Shown here: piece after piece, positions 1-12,844 of the stretch | How the letters are laid out: the number at the start of each line of letters is the position of its first letter | Numbering within the stretch: the stretch's first letter is position 1 | DNA from: Chrysomallon squamiferum | Lineage: Eukaryota; Mollusca; Gastropoda; Neomphalida; Peltospiridae | Direction: 5' to 3' | Assembly (NCBI GenBank): GCA_012295275.1 | Contig: CM022673.1 | Coordinates: 13,291,788 to 13,318,287 of the forward strand | Length of the DNA stretch: 26,500 nt | Position numbers and translations under genes: made by a program | The notes under the pieces: model-generated | Told to the model about the DNA's origin: nothing | The model's input: only the letters and a program-made list of their open reading frames with translations | Database searches by the model: none

Positions 1-1883
1 AAATAAATTAATAAATTAATTAATAATAATTAGAGTAAGAAGAAGCACGATCCCATGCAATGTCTTCAATGTAGGCGATAAAGAGATAACTGGATCATTT
101 CTATAATAGTTTTAGAAATAGATTTTCTAAGAAAATAAATCTTAACCAGAACATCAAAGTAATGACGGTTTTTAATATAATTTAACAATAATTATCTTTT
201 AAAAAATGAAATATGTAACTTTAACATTTATTTCATTGATTTTGGGGCAAAAATAATAAAATAAAAAACATATAAATGATATATAAATAAGGATTCATTA
301 AATGGTTAAGAAATAGGTAACCTCGTTCAATTAAGACAAGTAAAATAAAATATTTTTGTGTTGCTAAAGTTTGTTTGTCAGTTTCCTCTTGATTCTGTCT
401 TTTTCACTTTTCTTTATTTATTTTTAATAATATTTGGTAAGCACCCTCCCTAAATGCTTGAGAAGAATTTGCTGGAAACGGTTTTCCTGAACATTCTATT
501 GCAGAAATGTATGTGCGCCGAGGCATGGAAACACATGCGGTGCTTTCTAAATTTTGATCCCGGTAATAATTAACCCGCTTGTTACTGCTGGACCATAATA
601 GTTTGAAGTTCATAATATGATAAAAATAATTTTAAAAATATATATATGTAAATAACAACGATGACGACACTATCACCACCACCACCGCCACCAACAAAAA
701 TAAAAACGACAATAATATTATTTCAAATGTTTTTCAAAATGCAAATGCATTAATTGCTTTATTAATTTGCGTAAACATTAATGTATAACGTTTACATGTC
801 TTTACAAAAGAAACCTAAAGCTAAGTTGCAATGTTTGGGTGAATCTCACTTTCAGCTCAGTTTAGATATAAATATTTATAACATAACATGTTAATTCTGT
901 TTTGAAAATTATATCCACTACAATTACGAAGCTTCCTTTAGCAAATTCCTCAGTCTGTTTCTGCAGTGATAGGAAGAAATTAAATCTCGGTTGACTGTAA
1001 TTAAAACAATCTGTTTCTGTTTATATTTGAAGAATATACTAAGCTAAATTTCTACTAACTTGTTTAAAATGTTGTTTTGTTCTCTATACTGTTGTTGTTA
1101 AGATGCAGCACTGTTTCGGTAGCTGTTCTTAGAAAAAACTACTACAAACCTGAAACAGTCTTTGTGTACGTATTTCAATAATCTATATCTCACTGTCCGT
1201 GAAATAATGATGGCATAATTACATAACCGAGAAAAAAAAAGAAAAAAAAGAGAACATTCCCTCCCTGCACTGTATGAATGATCTTCATACGATATTGTTG
1301 TAAGGCGCATGGTATTGTTTTTACATCTTTTTTGGAATATCTCATGGTAAAAGGCAAAGTTCCAATTGTTTTTAACTTGTTGGGCTTTGTCTTTAAGAGA
1401 AATGGGAGTCTTACAGAATACTGAAACTCAAGAAGATATGAAAAAAAAAAAAAAAAAAAAAAAAGTTTCATTACAATTATGATATTACCCGTTTGATAGT
1501 TTTTTTTTACTTATTTTATTTTATTTCGTCTGCGTTGCGACATTTTACCATAAAGACTGCCAAAACTATTAAAACATTTTATATTGCTTGTAAATTATTA
1601 TCATGTTATGGCAGTATGTGTATGTGTGTATATATATATATATATAACAGAAGGAAATCAAGTCTAGGTCCAAATATTCCAAAAGTTTTAAGAATGCTCC
1701 TACATGAAATGTAGAAAGGAAAAAATTTATAGACGCAAGTCTTAGTAAACTGTATTTCACAGAGCATTGTTTAGGTTATCACCGAGAAATATGATACAGG
1801 GACAAAAAGTTTTTGACCCAGTTCTGTCAGTTCCTTAAATTGCAAGTGCATTTGTGAGCCACTTGCTTTGGAAGAAGTTGAAA
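1..1883. other. Upstream flank of the P3H gene
   Basis: AT-rich noncoding sequence. It contains a short CAC/CCA-rich run (about 675-692), a 24-nt A run (1441-1464), a TA repeat (about 1629-1646), and one minus-strand ORF described separately. I see no convincing TATA or CpG-rich promoter; the transcription start and any 5' noncoding exon cannot be placed. Confidence 0.5.
404..613 (-). other. Possible exon or pseudo-exon with weak dsRNA-binding-domain character
   Basis: Open minus-strand frame of 69 codons in a block visibly less AT-rich than its surroundings (about 435-600). The part RRTYISAIECSGKPF followed by ANSSQAFREGAYQILL resembles the second half of a dsRBD (strand, G-K-x-F, then S-x(n)-A helix), but the basic KKxA of functional dsRBDs is replaced by SQAF. 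The frame ends LLKINKEK-stop. No clean acceptor is seen. It could be a terminal exon of a neighbouring gene, a decayed copy, or chance. Confidence 0.22.
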
Positions 1884-2315
1884 ATGTGGTCGTACGATAT
1901 AGTATTTATTTTAATCAATATATTAATTTCAATAGTTGCTGATGAACAACTAGAAGGAACTAAACGGGATGAAAATTTTGCAGAAATGTACGAAGCCGGT
2001 GTGAATGCGTACGATAATGAAGATTGGTATCAGTGTGAACTTCAAATGGTGGATGCTTTGACGGACTATAAGTTATACAAGAATACGATTATAGACTGTC
2101 GTCTTCAGTGTAAGAAAACGACATCAATCAGGGAACTGACTCCAGATATGATCGAGTTTTCAGTGTTAGAAAAATTTATAGAGAATTCTGACTGTATAAG
2201 ACGATGTAAAAACAATACTTTTGGAAACAAAACATTCCCTCACCCATCAAGTGTAATTTTCGAAACTTTCCAAAAAAGAAAACCCTATGAATATCTACAG
2301 TTTTGCTGGTACCAG
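1884..2315 (+). CDS. P3H exon 1: signal peptide and first TPR-like segment
   Basis: The ATG at 1884 has A at -3 and opens a hydrophobic signal peptide (MWSYDIVFILINILISIVA) with a likely cut before DEQ. The open frame extends upstream only through a GTG, so this ATG is preferred. Residues 36-76 read YEAGVNAYDNEDW then an acidic helix and CRLQC, the leprecan/CRTAP N-terminal signature. Two further cysteines follow at 104 and 108, and there are N-glycosylation sequons at N110 and N115. The exon ends YLQFCWYQ before gtataa, phase 0, which starts the second TPR-like helix. Length is 144 codons. Confidence 0.93.
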
Positions 2316-2475
2316 GTATAAAAATCTATTATTTTTAATCATTTAATTTTATTGGAAAGATAAACTAAAAAAAAACAAAGGTTTTGATTTGTGAAAAGAG
2401 TTCAGTGATTAGGTTTATTTTTCTGCTTCGTCTCGGTTGATATTCTCCGCCGTAGCCAGTGCTTAACCAATTTAA

Positions 2476-2522
<47 letters not shown>

Positions 2523-5500
2523 TAATAAAATAAAATTCAATTAAATAAAATAATAATCAATAGTTACAAATTACAAGCTTATTTGGTGACCATCAAATGA
2601 CCACTTCACAAGTTTGAAATGTAAATTTTTAAATTTAATTTGAATTTAATTTTTTTTTTTTTAATATTTTTATGATACATGTAAATTACAAAACTGATTT
2701 AAAAAAAAAAAAAAAAATTTGTTTTGTTTTGGGATTCTTATTTAAAAAATAAAAATGCCTATGAATACTATACAATGCTAATAGAACATTTGAAATATTC
2801 TTTGCTCATTTTTTAAATGACATAATTGTAAGCTAGATTTTAGTCACTATATCACTGCATTTTGTTGTTTTATCTTGGTTAACACTGATTTGAAAGACTG
2901 CATGTGGACTCTGTAAAACTGTAATTTTTTGAAAGTATATAATTTATATAATTTACATTTAAACAAAAACCTGTGAATATTTTTCTAATTCAGTTTTAGG
3001 GCAAGAAGAAAGTGAAAAATATGTCAGATCTATATAGGGAATACAAATTCCTTTTTGTATTTGTAAATGATTCTGTAACTATTCAGTCTTTGTATAAATC
3101 ATGTCAGACAAACATTTTTGAATTTGCTCTGATTCTGCTATTAATATTTTACACTTCTGTGATAAATGAGGGAAAAAATATTAATGCTGAATTTTAATTT
3201 CTAATTTTTTCTAATATTTATATTTATATTTATTATTAAAACTAGGAATATGACTGACAAACTTTTTCATTAAAGGATGAATAAATTTTAAACATTTTAT
3301 GAAATTTTATATATATATACATCTTTTAAAAAATTATGTATGATTTACATAAGAAAAAATACATATTGTAAGTGAATCAAAAACAATATATGTTATTAAT
3401 TTTAATACTTAGGCAGCAGTATTAGACATTTTTTTATTTGAGATAGTTAATAATTTACAATAACCTAAATATAAATTTCTATAATATTTACATTCATGAT
3501 TATCAGTATTATGGAAATACAAACATGGTGACTAAAATCTCAGATATTTGGTTTTGACATCAGACGCCCACACGTCTGACCTCCCTGTCCTTTTTATACA
3601 TGAACCCATGCATTTCCATTTCTGAATTTACATGTACAGTAGATGTACAGTGAGAGGTTATGAGTATGTAAGAATAAGAATAGTAACTCGCTTATGGTAG
3701 TGATTTGTTGAAATGGAGGAAGTTAATAAGCAGAAACACGTGTGATTTGTAGTCAGAGTAAACCAAGATAATAAGAATGGAAATGCAAGTCGGAAAAAAC
3801 TATAGTAGACTTCTTCAGTTTTGTTACCTCACCGTGCTGCTTGTATTTACCTTTATGACGTGTTCATAAGAAACAAGTTTATTCATGTTAAACCCAGAAT
3901 AATTTAATAAAAATGTGAGGAGGAAAACAAAAGTGCTGTTTGTTGTTACATTTATGATGTGTTTCCCAGTATGAATAAATTCAAAAACAAAAATGATAAG
4001 AAGGAAAGATAAAGAAAAGTTACTAATACATACATATTAGTATTCAGATATAGGTACCAGACCTTTTATCCAGCAAACTTTTGGGACCAGAGTTAACCTG
4101 GATATCAGAATTTAAAGAAAAATTCTGGACCAAGCTGTAATATATATGGAAAATATGAAATGAACAATGAAAAGTAGAGAATGATATTATATTAAACAGA
4201 TAAAAGTTAAAAACCTTATAAAAGCCAATTTTCTGATAACTTTGGGGTTTTTTGGAAGCCAAATAAATGATCTGGTACCTACGTGTATGAAGATATAATA
4301 AATTTTGAAAACTTCCATATCCAAATGATTTTTATTTGTTAATGTTGATAAAGTATCATTAATACATAAATAATTTTTAAATATGTTATATTTATCAGTT
4401 TTAATATAAAAGCCTTTTTTAACAATTCTGAATTGTATATATAGGACATAGTCAAAAAATTGTCAATAACTAAGATTTCTATTTTGTCACATTTATTAAT
4501 GTTGGTGCACTTTTTTAATCTAAAATGAAAATTTGATATTTTCTAAAAAGACATAAACTTGGTTCTTAGTAATATATAATATATATTTTGTTCTTAATGT
4601 GTGTTCTGAAAATAATATATTATATGTTATTTATTTATTATCAGTATTTATTTTTATTGATTTTTCTAATTTCAGCTTGGAAAGATGGAAAAAGCAGCAT
4701 CAGCTGCCTATACTTTTTATCTGGCAAACCCAGATCATGAGGATATGGTAAAAAATGTCAGATTTTTCAAGGATAATGTTCGAGTTAAAGAAACCGATTT
4801 TCTTGACCTTGAAATGAAGCCATACAAGGTCAGTAATCATCACTAATTTTAGAGATTAGACTAATTTGCTTTTTATATAAACAAAATTTAGTTTGTGAAA
4901 TGGTTCCATAAAAAATTTTAGATTGTGAAATGGTTCCATAAATCAAATCCAATACAATGAAGATTTAATCCAGTAAACAAGTGTGTGTGTGTGTGTGTGT
5001 GTGTGAGTGTAAAGATATTTTTAAAAATATAAAATAATATGAGAGGTCAATTCAGGTGCTAGACTCCAAGAATTGTTATTAGTATTATGGATTAACATCA
5101 GTGTTTTCTGTTTAAATATTTCTATTTTGTACATTAAAGATTTGAACTAAAATGTTTTGGCATGATTTATGTGCAGCTGGGAGTATTTTGGAAAAAAATC
5201 AACCTTTGTTTCTTAACCTTTCACAGAATTTTTTCTTTTTCTTTTTTTTTTTTTTTTTTTTTTTTTTCTTCAAAAAAAATGTTTAACACCAGATTATTTG
5301 ATTTTACCATGTTTTCTAACCATTGTTCTCATAATAGTATTGGTAACTTAATGGACTGGATTGTTTTAGTTTCTTATGTGGCTTTGTATTTCAAATATAA
5401 ATTGGTCATTGCTTTTCTTTCTTTGTTTTAACCTATGATTGTTAAAATTTGTTTAGATTATAGGCTGTATTGTAGCCAGTTTTTAATGACACCCAACATA

Positions 5501-5615
5501 AAAAAATGAATAAAAAATATTTACACTATACTGATACTTATCATTATAAAATGTTTACCCATTTATCATTCTCTGAAATTAATTCAGTGATTTAAAAATT
5601 TAAACTTCTTGTTTA

Positions 5616-5650
<35 letters not shown>

Positions 5651-8600
5651 AAAAAATTAAATTAAGTCCACAAACAATTTGCATTTGATATTTGTTTATC
5701 AGGACATAATGATAGAATTTAAAAATATTACAAATGATAGCATTTAAAAAATTATGAATCTTTTAGCAGTCTTTGTTTTAAAATGTATTTCCTACATGGA
5801 AAATCAGTAATTTGACTCATGTGCATTTTGTTTCTATGTAGGTGTGAGTGTGTGTGGGTGATGTATGCTGTCAGTCCAAAATTTTCTAAATTAATATATT
5901 TTATTGTTAACTTGGTTTTTAATTTTTTTCTAACAGGAGTCATATATAAGAGGAATTTTGGAGTATAACATTGAATCATGGGAAAAAGTTCGAGATAACA
6001 TGGAGAAAGCCATTGTTCAGTATTTTGAAGAAGAGGAGAGATGCAGAGCAGATTGTGAATCAGCTTATGAACATTTCATGCCTCAGGAATTTGTCAATGC
6101 AGTTGCAGGTTAGTGTAAAAAAAAATGTCCCTTTTGTTTAAACTGTTTGGGTTTATTTCTAACATTGAAATCTCCTGACATTGTTTAATTATGACATATG
6201 TAATTGTTTTACAATTTTTCAGTGATAAACTGAAATATTAAAATATAAAAAGGTATCACCAAAAATGATTATATGTATTTTATGTATAAGACATAATATA
6301 TATAATCCCCAAATCAAAATCAAACACACAAAGAATTAGCTGCTGGTTATTATCTTATTTGCATCAGCCAGGTTCTGTGAAGCAAAGTTTATTTTTATAA
6401 CATTTCACCTGCCACATTGGTTTTAGAATTATTCTGGTTTTGTTTATGCATTTCATTTTTTCCCTCAGTACTGCCATATTGCTGAATTTGTTGGTTTTAA
6501 AGCACTTGAGAAAACATTCACATTATTTATTACCTTTACCAGAGTTATCTTTCTTTGAAAATCCAGTTAATGCTATTATTACACAATTATTTATTTAAAA
6601 GGTATTATCCATTAATTGCATTACTAGACACACAGTGAGTGATGTTTGGTGATGTCTCATTTAAGTAGAATATATTGTGTTGTTTCTTCAGATGAAATAT
6701 TTCTTTACTTGTAAATTCTCCATCTTTGTTTCATGTTCTTTCTTTGCAAATTGCAAAATCTTCACATTATTTGATAAAACTGTGCAGTATAAAATAGTAA
6801 CACTTGAAAGCAAAGTCACTCTGCTAGCTACATCATATTCCTTCTAAATCTATCATTATCCCCCTCACTTTATTATCCTTTGGTTTCTAAATGCTTAAAA
6901 ATTCACAAAACAAAAATGATTATCAAATTACATAAATATTTCATAATTAAAACAGTATTACTGTAATGAATAAAAATATATTTAAATACTTAATAATACA
7001 GATATATGCTATCCTGAATTTATCTGAATTATAACACATTTATATCATCATTTACATTTATAATCATGGGTATAATGTAAATATTTGTAGTTTAATAAAA
7101 TAATTAAAGTAAGTTGAATAGATATTTGTATTCAAAATTGTGGTTAACTTCTTTAAATCTTTAAATAATTAAATAAAACATTTCTTTTTGAAATCTCAGA
7201 TTATAATATGATAAACATAGTTTTAATAATTTTGTTTTTTAATACTAAAATTAAATTTTTTTAATTTTAATTTACTATAAAGTGTTTTGAATCTTTAAAA
7301 ATAAAAATTTGTTCATTGATCAAGTGTTTTATCAATAAAATGAAAATATTTAAAATTTCAAGTTATTATGTTAATAAATATTAATATAAATTTTAATTAT
7401 TATTATTATTATTATTATTTTAATAAAGAAATAATATAATATTATATAATATATAATGTTATGTTTATTTAAATGTTTTATTATTGGGGTTTTTAAAATA
7501 GCAGATATTTAATATTTCACGTTTTTATTTAAATATTTTAATTTTAATTTTTTAAATAATCATTATAATGAGAACATATATAATTTGAGATTGTTATATT
7601 TATTTAAATACTATATTTATTTAAATGTTTTAATTATTTTTTTTTTTAATAAAGAACATATTTAAAATTTCAGATTATTATATTGATTTAAATTTATAAT
7701 TTTTTCTTCTTTTTTTTAATAAAAAAAATATATATAAAATTTCAGAATGTCACACTGATTTAAATGTTTTATTGTTGTTTTGTGTTTTTTCTTTTTTAAT
7801 AAATAGAATATATAAAATGTCAAATTGTTGTTTTGACGTAAATGTTTTAATTATTATTACTATTTTTAATAAGGAGAATGAATACAATTTCAATTTATTG
7901 TATTTATTAAAAAAAAAAAATATATTTTTATTAAGTAAAATACATAAACTTTCAGATCACTACATATCAGTGTTGGAATGTCAGTACAAGTGTGAAGATA
8001 AACTGAGTGTGGTGTACACAGACAAGATTGACCACTTCCTAGCAGACATATTTCATTACTTACAGTTCACTTACTACAAACGTAAGCAGTGTTTATCTTC
8101 TTTTCATATATTTCATATGTATTATTTATATACTATGTTATGTTATATATTATATTACGTTATGGTATGTTATGTTACGTTACATTGCATTAAATTATAT
8201 TATATTAAATTATAATATAAATATAATATAATATAAATATAATATATTATAAATAAATGTGTGGCTTGTGTGTGGGTGTGTGCATGCACAAATTTATAAC
8301 TAATTAGAACATATATACAAATATATAACAGGGGTATTAAAAACCATTTGTTTACTGTTGTTTATTTTAGTGGGTGATGAGAAAAAAGTGGCTGAAGCAG
8401 TGGAGACGTTTATACGACTAAGCCCTGATGACTCAGTGATGCACAACAACAAAGTTTACTATTTCAACAAAGGTTTAGATAAAACATCGTTTATTCCACG
8501 CAAGGTAATTAATAATTTATGTTACATAAACTTTGATAAAAGCTCACTGAAATGAGGCACACAGCAGTACAGTTGACATTTGTTAAATAATTATTTATTT

Positions 8601-11600
8601 TGCTTAAACTTTGATAAAAAGAATGTTGAAAACATGCAGACACATATTTAAATAAAATAGCAAGTATAGTTTGTCTTGCATACATTTTGTTAAAAGAATT
8701 TTGAAGCAAAATATACACTCATTTTAACAAAATAGCAATTGTAGTTCATCTTGCATAAACTTCAGCAAAAGAATTTTGAAACCAGGTAAACATTTAATTA
8801 AATAAAATAATATTAATAATTTATGATGCCTTAACCTTTGCAAAAAAACATCAAAACTAGGGATGCATTTAAGTATGTTGTACATTATGTATGTTGTAGC
8901 ATTCTTTAGCTTTCCTGAAATTAATCATTGAAATCATATAAACCTTGATGAACTGCTGTAGGAATTAGAAACATAATAATTTACACAACAAGTTTTAACT
9001 GAAGATAAAAAAATACAACTGTAAAAAGAGTTAAATAATTTGCAGCTATCAAAAATAGCAATTTAAGTCATTAATAATAATTAAATACAGAAAATAATAA
9101 TTAAGAGGTAATGGCATTCAAACAAACAAAAGCAACATGATAATAATAATAATAATTATTATTATTATTATAAACATTTATATTGCAAAAGCTTAAATTA
9201 GGAATGAAAATTTTAAAAATATAAAGTAAAAAGAACATAAATTGTGATTTTCATTAATTTCAGGGGTTTTTTTAATCGTTAAAACTAATATGTTAATAAG
9301 TACTTATATTTTAAAAATGTATTTTCTTGTATATTACAGAATATAGTAAAGTATATTGAGAGACGACAGCTGATGGAAAGATTGTTGACTTTTGTCAATG
9401 AGAGTTACACAAGAGATGAAAGAGAAAAGGATGTAGGTGTCATGGTCTCTATAATGGTATATGTAGAATAGGTATGAGATACCATACTGTATAATGGTAT
9501 ATGTAGAATACCATATTGTATGATGATGGTATATGTAGAATAGGTACGAGATACCATATTGTATAATGGTATATGTTGAATAGATGTAAGATATCACACT
9601 ATAATAGTATATGTAGAATAGGTATGAGATACCACACTATATAATGGTATATGTAGAATAGATGTAAGATATCATACTCTGTAATATATTTAAAACAGGT
9701 AGAATAACTGTGGTAACATATACTCATAACAGAATAACACAGTGTAATGGTGTAATGTAGAATATTTATGCAACACTATAACCTGTTCTTCGGTCTCTTA
9801 CATTTGTAAAGAAGAAAATTGTTTGGTTTTTTTTTGCTAGGTAGAGGAAGAGGAAGAAGACACATATGAACACTACATGAAACCTTTCGAGAGACTTGGT
9901 CTTAAAATGTTTGCCTCAGGAACAAAACTAAAGGGAGAGCTGAGGTTTGCCTATGAAGGTTTTATCAAGGAAGAACAGTGTTTAGAACTGATAAGCTTGA
10001 CAGAGGTAAATGACGTGTTTAATAATATATATTCAATACCACATCAATAAATATTTTCACAATCAACTGAAAGAAAGCATTTAATAAACTTGTCTAATAT
10101 TAGATACTGTCTTTTTTAATTATAATCTTAAAAAAAAAAAAAAAAAGAAAAAATGTTTGTATGATAACAAGTCTTTTGGTATATTGTTTTAACAGGACAT
10201 AGAGCCTAATGAGAAAGGTGCAGTGGTTGTTGGAATCAAGGATGCAAAAGAGGTAAGCCAAGAAATGAGTTTACTACAGTAGATTTATGTCATTGAGAAA
10301 TACAAATAAACTTTTAGTGTGGTATTTTATTTTTAATTATTGTTATTTTAGATATGTATATATATATATATAATTTAATATTTTTTTATTTTACTTAATT
10401 GATTATTATGGAAAAGGAGTGAGCTAATATAGAAATTTTAACAAGTTTAAAAATATATTGAAAATGGAGAAAGAGGAAGAAGAGAATTGAGTATATATTC
10501 TATAAACAAAATAATAAAGTACAAGATAAAACTATTTTCTGATTTGTGTGTAGAAGATAGACAGAGGATTAACTGTATATACTATAAATAGAAAATGAAA
10601 AGAACTGTTTTCTGATTTGTGTGTAGAAAACGGATAATGTGTAAGATAGATAGAGGATTAACTATATATACTATAAATAGAAAATGAAAAGAACTGTTTT
10701 CTGATTTGTGTGTAGAAAATGGATAACGTATAGGATAGACAGAGGATTAACTGTATAAATAGAAAATGAAAAGAACTGTTTTCTGATTTGTGTTTAGAAA
10801 ATGGATAATGTCTAAGATAGAGGATTAACTGTATATACTATAAACAGAAAATGAAAAGAACTGTTTTCTCATTTGTGTGTAGAAAATGGAGAAGGAGGAG
10901 GAGGAGTATGAGATAGCAGTACGACTGTATCTTCGAGTAACGGAGACAATGAGACATTTCTCCATGCGATACTACAATCTGACCAGACTCTTCTTTAAAC
11001 ACTCTTCAGTCATCTGCTGGAATCCTACAAAAGGTAAATATGTTTAATGTTTCATAATTTTAAAAAATGTTTAAAAAAAACATCTTTTGTTCTTAAATTT
11101 AATAGAATTTCTTTAATTTTTTAATCAATTTAAAATCACTTAATTCTGTGGAATTGCTTAAAAAAAATTTATACATTTTTTTTTAATCATTTTGAAATGT
11201 CTTAATTTTGTACAATTTTTTTTTTCTTTTGTTTTAAACTATATGTAATGCTATTCTGAAAAAGAAAAGCAATGTCAATATTCATTGCATCTGACAGTAA
11301 TCTGGTCAGCATCAGTGACAGTTTCATACTGAGCTTAATGTAAAAACAGCTCTTGGAAATAGTTTGTAACTTTGTTCAAACTCTCAAATAATCAAATGCT
11401 GCACGAAATTATTCAGAACATAATATTATTTACAAAGTATACTTTATTCTTCATTTTGCAAACTGTGATATGTTCTTCTATGTGTATTGTATTTAAATGT
11501 AAATTTTTTATCAGTGAATTGATGTTACATTTACAGATGATTCTGGGTCTAAATGTTATCGACAGGAAGATGGGTCCTGTGTAAAGGAATTTCAGTCAGT

Positions 11601-12221
11601 GATTGGTGAAGAATATGTGTAAGTCGGATAAGCATGATTCTATAGGACATTCTGTTGTTTTGTTTCACTAACATCGTACAGTGAATTATTAGTTTTATTT
11701 TATTGTATTGGTATTACATATTATAAGTAAAATAGCTCTTAATTTAACATTTTTATAAATAATCAGTGACACACAAATGTACACAAGAACATGTTCACAA
11801 TTCAATAAATAAATACATGTTTAGTAATTAATCATGTTTTATTATTATTATTATTATTATTATTTTATTATTTATTAATTTTCAGCTAAATACTTTTTGA
11901 TAAAAGTCATGTAAATATTAATTGGAAGTTTTAATTAATCTTTGATTTCAGTATTGTGTTGTATCTGTCAGATATAGAAACTGGTGGAAAATTGAACTTT
12001 CTGAATTCACGGAAGAAAGTACAGGTACTGATATCATAGAATTAAATACTGAAAAGTGTAAAATGTAGACCATTTTCTAATTTGATTCTTTTCTAATTTT
12101 CTTTATTAAATTTTTTTATTTACCGGTATATATTTTTAGATTTTTATATTGGTTACATATTTTCATTGTTGATTAATACAGTATTGACATTCTTATTGAT
12201 ATCCTGTATTTAATTATCTAG

Positions 12222-12275
<54 letters not shown>

Positions 12276-12796
12276 GCTTACTGTTACCTCCCCTCTACCT
12301 AACTCTGTCCTTCAGACACTTTTATAATATGAAAACTGTACATGATTTGTTCCATTGTCCAGTCTTTTCATGAATTTCCACTCAGTAATTTTTGTTTTTC
12401 TAACACAGAGTTCCTTAGAGATTCAGTGTGGTCGACTTGCAGGCTTTCAGAATGGTGACCGACACTATGTTGATGTCCCCAAAGATGAGAAGAGGTGTGG
12501 TCTAGTGGTCACCATGACAACTGACCCATCCAAGGACGAAGTTGATTATGTTGAAACTCTGAAAACTTTGCACCAGCTTGAACAGAACAGAATGGACCAG
12601 ATTTTTAATGACAATAAGAACATCTTGGAAGAATTTAAAAGCAGAGGTATGTTTAACAATATTACAACCATTCTTTCTCCTACATGTGATGTGATTTTAT
12701 ATTATTTAAATACATTTTGAATCTGAATGATTAAAAACAAATATTTTAACTTGAAATAAAAGACTAAAATATTTGTTAAAATAAATAAAAATAATA

Positions 12797-12844
<48 letters not shown>

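Noticed and set aside
1854-1883. Upstream extension of exon 1 from a GTG
   Set aside because: GTG is not an expected start in animals, and the ATG at 1884 gives a clean signal peptide.
3012-3197. Small plus-strand ORF in intron 1
   Set aside because: No similarity, no splice-site support, AT-driven composition.
7772-7955. Frame extending upstream of exon 4
   Set aside because: Low-complexity repeat array; the exon begins after the acceptor AG ending at 7955, where family similarity starts.
9334-9597. Minus-strand ORF with YSTYTIIQYGISYLF repeats
   Set aside because: Translation of the intron 6 minisatellite, not a protein-coding gene.
12355-12408. Frame upstream of exon 12 starting with MSSLFM-like sequence
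   Set aside because: It uses a non-ATG start in the intron; the TTTCTAACACAG acceptor and protein similarity place the exon start at 12409.
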